From the NCBI GenBank assembly GCA_963743425.1, contig CAVUPU010000002.1, forward strand, positions 868,001 to 932,000: DNA of 64,000 bases, written 5' to 3'. The notes under the pieces were generated by a model. It had not been told where the DNA came from. It did no database searches and worked only from the letters and a program-made list of their open reading frames with translations. The translations under genes and the position numbers were made by a program. Position 1 is the stretch's first letter; every line of letters begins with the position of its first letter. The DNA comes from JAJVID01 sp963743425. Its GTDB lineage: Bacteria; Acidobacteriota; Blastocatellia; RBC074. Shown here piece after piece: positions 58,372 to 64,000 of this stretch.

Positions 58372-59951
58372 GCCCTCCATAAACTCGACGGCCAGCCAAT
58401 CGAGCAATTCAGGATGCGACGGCGCTTCGCTCTGGAGGCCGAAATCTTCGGGCGTCGCGACCAGCCCGGCGCCGAAATAGGATTGCCAGATGCGATTGAC
58501 CATCGAGCGCGCGGTCGTCGGCGAATTGCGATCAACCAGCCATTTTGCGAACGCCAACCGGTCAGGCGTGGCGCCGGCGGGCAGCGGGTGCAGGAACGCT
58601 GGAACGCCAGGCGTGACGGCTTTGTCGGGTTTGAGGAAATCGCCGCGTTTGAGCAGATGCGTCTCGCGCGCGTCTTCGCGCGCGCGCAAGACCAGTTGCG
58701 AAGAGCCTTCGGGATGCTGGCTCCACAGCTCGGCGATCTGTTTGTTGGCCTCATCGAATTCGGCGACGGTCGTTCGCCAGTAACCGAAGACCGTTTGAAC
58801 CTGAGCCTGCGAGCGGCGTTCGCTCGGAATCGAGAGCATCTCGCGCACGCCCGCCGGTAACGGATCGGCCACGGCGTCAGGCGCGGTCGCGATCGAAAGC
58901 CGCATCCGCCCGAGGTTGTTGTTCTGATTGTCGTCGCTGTTCCATCCGCCGTGATTCTGCTTCAGATAAAAAGTCAGAATCGTCCCGCCATCGTTCGCAA
59001 TCGGTCTTTCGGCGACGAAGACGGCCCTGCGCGGCTGGTTGCGAAGTCCGGGGCCTGCGTCAATCCCCCACGCGGTCTCGTCCTTGCCGTCAATCGCGAA
59101 TTCGATGGGGCCGGTTATGCGGCGGCGCTTGCTCCTGTCGTCGTAGATCGGCTCAAGCTCGCGTTCGGGCTGGTTGTAATCGGCCGTGGCGCGGACGAGC
59201 TTGATCTTCGCGCTCTTCTTCGGATCGCCGGCGGGCGCAGCTTCGACTTCAAACTCGGTCAGCGCGCACGCGCCTTTAATCGTCCGTCCAGGGCCACTCA
59301 TCGGCAGGTTCGAGTCGGTCAGCAACTCCAAGCGGAACGCCGCGATGTTCCGTGTCTCGACCTTGACCGACATCTTCACCCGATGTTTGGTCGGCGCGTA
59401 GCTCTGCGCCAGGAACGAGCCGTCCTTCATCGGCAGGTACTTCTGCCCGCCCGTCGAGATGTCTTCGACGACCGGCTTCACGACAATCCATTCAGGCTGG
59501 TCTTTGGCAATCTTCGCTTCCCACTCCGCCATCCGTTTTTGCCAATCGTGAGTCCGCTCCTGCAACGCGGCTTCGATCTCGTGAATCCGGCTGAAGATAT
59601 TCGCGCGCTTCATCTGCTCTTCGGGCGTGTAGACGGGTACGCTGCCTTCGTAGGAATTATTCAGGAAGGCGAACATCCGGTAATACTCTTCCTGCTTGAG
59701 CGGGTCGAATTTGTGGTTGTGGCATTGGGCGCATTGAATGGTCAGGCCGAGTACGCTTTTACCGATGGCGTCCATGCGGTCGAACATCGCCTCCATTCGG
59801 AACTGTTCGGGGTCAACGCCGCCCTCTTCGTTGATCATCGAGTTGCGCAGGAAGCCCGTGGCGACGATCTGATCCTGAGTCGCGTTCGGCAGCCAGGTCA
59901 CCCGCGATCTGCTCGATGATGAATTGATCGTAAGGTTTGTCGGCGTTGAGC

Positions 59952-59984
<33 letters not shown>

Positions 59985-60346
59985 GATCGTTGTTTGTCCT
60001 TTTCGAATCCGTCGGAATCGGCGTAGCGCGCGGCGTCCAGCCAATGGCGCCCCCATCGTTCGCCGTAATGCGGCGAGGCCAGCAATCGCTCGACCTGCTT
60101 TTCATACGCGTCTGGACTCTTGTCATTCAGAAACGCGTCAACCTCGGCGATGGTCGGCGGAAGGCCGATCAGATCGAGGCTCAACCGGCGCAGCAGCGTG
60201 GCGCGGTCGGCTTCCGGCGAAGGCGTTAAACCTTCTTTCTCCAAACGCGCGAGGATGAATCGATCAATCGGGGTCTTGACCCAACTTACGTTTTTGACTT
60301 GCGGCAAGGCGGCGCGCGCAGGCGCGATGAACGCCCAGTGCTGTTT

Positions 60347-60379
60347 GATTGCGGATTGGGACTCTGGGATTGCGGATTG
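60347..60379 (-). repeat. GATTGCGGATTG words inside the second PSD1 gene
   Basis: GATTGCGGATTGGGACTCTG followed by GGATTGCGGATTG. On the coding strand it gives QSAIPESQSAIK between WPEDE and QHWAFIAP, the same boundary as the insertion at 33709-33740. Confidence 0.85.
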
Positions 60380-60898
60380 CTCATCTTCAGGCCATTCCGC
60401 TCCCTGATCAATCCATCTGCGAATCAGCGCGATCTGATCAGGTTCGAGAGCCTCGCCATTCATCGGCATACGCGCCTGATCGCCGACGCCGGCGACGCGT
60501 TGATAGAGCGCGCTCTCTTTCGATTTGCCAGCGACGATCACTTTGGCCAATGCGATCTTTTTCGAATCGAGCCGCAATCCGGCCATCTGTTTATTCGGGC
60601 CGTGGCAGCCGTAACAATGCGCTTGAAAGATCGGCTGAACCTCTCTGACGAAATCGACTTTCGATTGTGGAAGTGGATTCGTCGCGGCGGACGATGACGG
60701 CGCCCATCGCCACAAGCCAGTCATCAACGCGACAAAAACAATCACGACGGCCAGAGAGATTTTCCTGTTCTTCATAGCTCAGCCTCGAAGTTGCGTTTGA
60801 GATTCAGTTGTCCAGAAAAAATCACGCGAATTTGGTATGGCCAAATATAGCTTGTGTAGAGAGATGAAAAAAGGGCAAGAAGGCTGAAGTCAGGACTC

Positions 60899-61052
60899 AG
60901 AAGACCAGACAGAAAGATGTGAGACAGAAAAATGGGGAATGGGGAATGGGGAATGGGGAATGGGGAATAAATACTACTTTCCACTCCCCACTCCCCACTC
61001 CCCACTCCCCACTCCCTATTCCCCACTCCCCATTTTTCTGTCTGGTCTTCTT
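60899..61052. repeat. Large inverted repeat with GGGGAAT / ACTCCCC words
   Basis: Outer arms AGAAGACCAGACAG (60899-60912) and CTGTCTGGTCTTCT (61039-61052); inside, GGGAATGGGGAATGGGGAAT faces CACTCCCCACTCCCCACTCC. Non-coding, between the PSD1 gene and the SDR gene. Confidence 0.9.
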
Positions 61053-61113
61053 CCCTCACTTGTGATGCGTGGGGCGGTTTGTATAAATTCGCCCTGCAAA
61101 CTGGATTGAACGT

Positions 61114-61944
61114 ATGAAGATTGATCACACCACGGTCGCGGTCGTGACTGGCGCGGCTTCAGGAATAGGTCGCGCGCTCGCCGTCCGATTGGCTCAGGAA
61201 GGCGCGTCGCTTGCCATCGCCGACATCAGGGCCGCGGAACTCCACGAAACGGCGCAGATGCTGAAGCCTGTGGGCGACTCGTCCGGCAGTGTTTCGACGC
61301 ACGTCGTCGACGTTTCGGACAAGAATCGGGTTGCGGCGTTCGCGCGCGAGGTCTTAGAGGCGCACGGACGAGCGAATCTGCTCATCAACAACGCCGGGGT
61401 CGGGCTGTGCGGCACGGCGGAGCAGCTTTCGATCGAAGACATCGAATGGTTGATGGGCGTCAACTTCTGGGGAGTGGTTTACGGCGTCAAACACTTTCTG
61501 CCGATCCTGCGACAGCAACCGCAAGCTCACATCGTCAACATCTCATCGGTCTTCGGTATCGTCGGCCCGGTTGGACATTCGGCCTATGCGGCTAGCAAAT
61601 TCGCCGTGCGCGGCTTCACCGAGGCGCTGCGCCACGAACTCGCAGGCGGCTCCGTGAAGGTTTCAGTAGTACATCCCGGCGGCGTCAAAACCAACCTCGT
61701 CAATAACGCCAGACCTGGCGCCGGAGCCGACCAGGCGGCGGTCGATAAGGAGAGAGCGATTTTCAATGTGGCGGCGCGGACTTCGCCCGAGAAGGCGGCC
61801 GACCGAATCGTGCGTGGTATCTTGCGGGATGAAGAACGAATCCTGGTCGGCATCGACTCCTGGATGATGGACCGCATTCAACGATGGGCGCCGGTGAAAT
61901 ACTGGCGACTGGTCGGGAAGATGATCGAGATGATGACAAAGTAA
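61114..61944 (+). CDS. Short-chain dehydrogenase/reductase
   Basis: A 276-residue SDR oxidoreductase: cofactor loop TGAASGIGRALAVRLAQEG, NNAGVGLCG, catalytic Ser in HIVNISSVFGIVG and Tyr-x-x-x-Lys in SAYAASKFAVRG, then PGGVKTNLV. The ASP at the end of strand 2 (LAIADIRAAE) favours NAD(H). The C-terminus (VGIDSWMMDRIQRWAPVKYW) is as in relatives of fatty-acid or polyol-type SDRs. Substrate unknown. An IS630 element is inserted 3 bases after the stop, between this gene and an HSL-type hydrolase. Confidence 0.92.
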   Translation: MKIDHTTVAVVTGAASGIGRALAVRLAQEGASLAIADIRAAELHETAQMLKPVGDSSGSVSTHVVDVSDKNRVAAFAREVLEAHGRANLLINNAGVGLCGTAEQLSIEDIEWLMGVNFWGVVYGVKHFLPILRQQPQAHIVNISSVFGIVGPVGHSAYAASKFAVRGFTEALRHELAGGSVKVSVVHPGGVKTNLVNNARPGAGADQAAVDKERAIFNVAARTSPEKAADRIVRGILRDEERILVGIDSWMMDRIQRWAPVKYWRLVGKMIEMMTK

Positions 61945-61956
61945 GTACAGCGTCAA

Positions 61957-62793
61957 CTAAGTTTGCTTGTATTTGGAATTATCAGCGAAAACACGCCGAT
62001 AATGTCTATTCAGTTTGTTTCTGGCAGACACAATTGAGAATTGCCAGTTGATCTTGATCTTCTTCTTATCGCGTTCTTTGATCAGCGCCAAGACTTCTTT
62101 TTCCAGTTGCTCAATGGTCGGGATGCGGCGGTCTAAACATTGGCGCGCCACTGCCGAAAACTCAATCTCGATCATGTTGAGCCAACTGGCGGACTTCGGC
62201 GTGTAGTAAAACTCGAACCGCTGGGCGAGGGCGAAAGCTTCATCAGCGGGCAGATTTTCGTAAAACGAACTCGCGTTGTGAGTATTGAGATTGTCCTGCA
62301 CGAGCCGAATCTTTATCGCTTTCGGCCAAGCTGCCGCAAGCGCTTGGCAAAACAGTGTGTACTCCTTCTTCGTGCGTTGCGGGTGCAGTTGGGCAAGCCG
62401 TCGTCCTGTCAAAGGTTCAATGGCTGCCAAGAGCGCGCACGACCCGTTCTTTTCGTAGGCGTAATGCTCTTTGCGCACTTGGCCGCTTTGCAGCGCCAGC
62501 GGCTCAACTTTGTCGCCGATCAGAAAGCATGGCCGTTCATCAAAGCAAATCACTGGGTAGAGTGGATCATAGGGCAAAGCATACAACCATAAGATGCGCT
62601 CCATATTCGCAATGAACTGCGCGTTGATCTCCCCGATACACCAGGTTTGCTTGAGATGAGGCTTCAGCTCGTTTTTTTTAGGATGTTGCCGACCTGGGTG
62701 TGCGAGATGCTCTCGCTGTAGCCCAACTCGACAACCTTGTCTGCGAGCAGCCGCAAGCTCCAGCGGGCGTGTCCTTCTGGCGCTTGAGAGCAA
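61957..62793 (-). CDS. IS630 transposase orfB (DDE domain)
   Basis: The catalytic half, in the -1 frame relative to orfA. DDE residues: Asp in PVICFDERPCFLIG, Asp in IRLVQDNLNTHNAS, Glu in SWLNMIEIEFSAVARQCL. C-terminal KERDKKKIKINWQFS closes near the left inverted end. Its own frame extends upstream to 62793 without a sensible start (LSSARRTRPLELAAARR is an orfA shadow). It is expressed as a fusion through -1 frameshifting at 62672-62679, giving VGNILKKNELKPHLKQTW. Confidence 0.88.
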   Translation of the reverse strand: MLSSARRTRPLELAAARRQGCRVGLQREHLAHPGRQHPKKNELKPHLKQTWCIGEINAQFIANMERILWLYALPYDPLYPVICFDERPCFLIGDKVEPLALQSGQVRKEHYAYEKNGSCALLAAIEPLTGRRLAQLHPQRTKKEYTLFCQALAAAWPKAIKIRLVQDNLNTHNASSFYENLPADEAFALAQRFEFYYTPKSASWLNMIEIEFSAVARQCLDRRIPTIEQLEKEVLALIKERDKKKIKINWQFSIVSARNKLNRHYRRVFADNSKYKQT

Positions 62794-63086
62794 GCCAGCG
62801 CGGTGATCTTGGCGCGTTGCACACCGTCAATCTCAATTGGACGACCCGATCGTGGCGCGTCTTCCAGGCATTTTAAGCCTTGCTCTTTGTAGTTATTGCG
62901 CCAGGCAGCGACGGTGTTGTAATCAACCCCCAAAGTTGCCGCGACGGCTTGTAAGGTCTTGCCACGATCCAATTCGAGCAAGGCCGTTGCGCGCTTAAAC
63001 ATTTTCGCTGTCAGTTTTCCTTTGGCAACCAGAGACTCCAAGTAGGTCCGGTCTGCCTTTCTTAACTTGACGTGTTGTTTTTTCAT
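62664..63086 (-). CDS. IS630 transposase orfA (helix-turn-helix)
   Basis: A 140-residue DNA-binding half. KLTAKMFKRATALLELDRGK, TLQAVAATLGVDYNTVAAWR (HTH) and CLEDAPRSGRPIEIDGVQRA are typical. I start at 63086 (MKKQHVKLRK); a longer frame upstream passes outside the element. Ends GNILKKTS just after the A8 slip site. Confidence 0.88.
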   Translation of the reverse strand: MKKQHVKLRKADRTYLESLVAKGKLTAKMFKRATALLELDRGKTLQAVAATLGVDYNTVAAWRNNYKEQGLKCLEDAPRSGRPIEIDGVQRAKITALACSQAPEGHARWSLRLLADKVVELGYSESISHTQVGNILKKTS

Positions 63087-63175
63087 ATCTTCATTCTTAG
63101 CAATGGGATATGAAAATGCAAGCAAACTTAGTTGACGCTGTAGTAAGCAGTGACGCGAAAGTTTTGCGGCAAATT

Positions 63176-63313
63176 TCATTTTCCATTTGATCCATTTGAT
63201 ATTTGGCATTTGCCATTGCTCGGAGGGCAGATCAGTCAATGCAAAATGAACATTGGGCGATTTCTGAGGCAATGACAAATGCCAAATATCAAATGGAAAA
63301 TGGAAAATGGAAA
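63176..63313. repeat. CCATTTGATATTTGGCATTTG inverted words
   Basis: TTTTCCATTTGATCCATTTG and ATATTTGGCATTTGCCATTG are faced by CAATGACAAATGCCAAATAT and CAAATGGAAAATGGAAAATG. Non-coding, just outside the IS630 element. Confidence 0.85.
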
Positions 63314-63363
63314 GCGATTACGCCTCAGGATTTTTGCTTGCGCGCTTAATGCGGAGACAGTTT

Positions 63364-64000
63364 ATGGCGAGCTGGCAAGCCAGCGTGGTTTCGACTCTCA
63401 TTCGGATGATTGTGAAGCGCCGCCCCGAAGGAGGCGAAGCGGATGTCGTGAAACACATTCGATCGAGACTGGAGATTTCGCAATTCCTTCGCTCTCTGAT
63501 TACGCCTGTTGACGGGCGGGCTGTAAGCGCCGTGAGAGACGGACCGGTGAAAGGCGAATGGCTGCGACCCGCCGGCGAGCCGCGGCAGACTGTCTATTAC
63601 CTGCACGGCGGCGGTTACGTCGCCTGTTCGCCGGAAACTCACCGCCCGTTCACGTCAGCGCTGTCGCGAGCCGCGAACGCCCGCGTCTTCGCTCTCGATT
63701 ATCGCCTCGCGCCCGAACATCGCTTTCCCGCCGCGGTCGAAGACGCCGTCGCGGGTTATCGCTGGCTGCTCGATCAAGGCGTTGATCCGCAGGAGATCGT
63801 CATCGGCGGCGATTCGGCGGGCGGCGGATTGACGATGGCGACGCTGGTCGCGTTGCGCGACGCGGGCGAGCGGTTGCCGCGCGCGGCCTTCGTCATATCG
63901 CCCTGGACCGATCTGGGTTGCGCCGGACGGTCGCTCGACGCCAACGACGAGCGCGACCCGATGTTTTACGGCGCCGGCGTTCGATGGATGGCCCCGGTAT
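63364..64000 (+). CDS. Alpha/beta hydrolase, hormone-sensitive-lipase type (partial)
   Basis: At least 212 residues, running off the right edge. Oxyanion motif HGGG in TVYYLHGGGYVACSPETHRP; DYRLAPEHRFPAAVEDAV; nucleophile Ser in IVIGGDSAGGGLTMATLV; ISPWTDLGCAGRSLDAND. These place it in the HSL (bacterial family IV) esterase group. Start at 63364 follows CGGAG; an in-frame ATG at 63349 (MRRQFMASW) is possible. Before IS630 insertion it lay ~220 bases after the SDR gene and may have been in its operon. Confidence 0.9.
   Translation, partial: MASWQASVVSTLIRMIVKRRPEGGEADVVKHIRSRLEISQFLRSLITPVDGRAVSAVRDGPVKGEWLRPAGEPRQTVYYLHGGGYVACSPETHRPFTSALSRAANARVFALDYRLAPEHRFPAAVEDAVAGYRWLLDQGVDPQEIVIGGDSAGGGLTMATLVALRDAGERLPRAAFVISPWTDLGCAGRSLDANDERDPMFYGAGVRWMAPV

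Larger units (their letters stand above)
61948..63140 (-). mobile_element. Intact IS630-family insertion sequence
   Basis: Perfect 22-bp ends: CAGCGTCAACTAAGTTTGCT plus TG (61948-61969) and its reverse complement (63119-63140). TA flanks both ends (61946-61947 and 63141-63142), the IS630 target duplication. It carries overlapping orfA and orfB with a slippery A8. Identical ends and intact frames indicate recent insertion. Confidence 0.93.

Noticed and set aside
60899..61052. GGGGAAT repeats as a possible CRISPR or coding frame
   Set aside because: Short direct words facing inverted words, no spacers, and open frames there are low-complexity only.

Overview
The window looks like a chromosomal segment of a soil Acidobacteriota, most likely class Blastocatellia (inference; no rRNA is present). 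The support is family content: four full or near-full ADOP-type (acidobacterial duplicated orphan permease) MacB/FtsX permeases plus two ADOP-derived fragments, a PadR regulator coupled to one ADOP, two large PSCyt1-DUF1549-DUF1553 (PSD1-type) genes with DUF1501 partners, Tat-exported Gfo/Idh/MocA oxidoreductases, and many short palindromic repeat 'words'. I saw no rRNA, tRNA or CRISPR array.

Layout. 1-6.9 kb: frameshifted ADOP running off the left edge, a secreted GH11 xylanase, a caspase-coiled-coil-TM-WD40 protein coupled to an EACC1-like protein, and a frameshifted TnpB element abutting the EACC1 start. 7-10 kb: a hydrolase pseudogene that lost its nucleophile region and four tandem small exported paralogues, one internally deleted. 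10-18.5 kb: PadR-ADOP operon, MarR-GNAT regulator coupled to an enoyl-CoA hydratase, a membrane NB-ARC/STAND ATPase, a two-gene HNH nuclease module, an ADOP stub and a Tat cupin. 18.5-22.1 kb: ADOP plus a chimera in which an ADOP N-terminus is fused to a DUF4097-like beta-repeat protein. 22.6-26.4 kb: a large WD40-GTPase-COR-like-TIR gene broken by a palindromic element and by frameshifts. 26.4-33 kb: a degenerate transposon with ~50 bp inverted ends, a class C beta-lactamase-like hydrolase with a C-terminal TPR region, another ADOP and AT-richer hypotheticals. 33.3-42.1 kb: PSD1 gene, cysteine-desulfurase-like PLP enzyme, cpYpsA-like protein, DUF1501, four-helix-bundle protein and Gfo/Idh oxidoreductase. 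42.2-51 kb: ordinary genes (TrmJ, EttA, DinB, two OMPs, metal-binding protein, MFS, pentaheme cytochrome, enoyl-CoA hydratase). 51-57.5 kb: a possible integron-type cassette carrying a HEPN-like gene, a second DUF1501, an orphan Phd antitoxin, a second Gfo/Idh, a degenerate TnpB and two XisI genes. 57.5-64 kb: a second PSD1 gene, an SDR, an intact IS630 element and an HSL-type hydrolase leaving the right edge.

Three themes stand out. (1) Conflict-type genes: EACC1-caspase-WD40, WD40-GTPase-COR-TIR, membrane NB-ARC, HNH pair, HEPN-like cassette, Phd and XisI. Several are damaged by insertions. (2) Palindromic or repetitive words lie between genes and also inside genes. Both PSD1 genes carry in-frame insertions at the same two domain boundaries, which resembles Rickettsia palindromic elements. 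(3) There are at least ten one-base frameshifts, mostly in otherwise well-conserved genes. These may be assembly errors, so 'pseudogene' calls that rest only on a frameshift are provisional.
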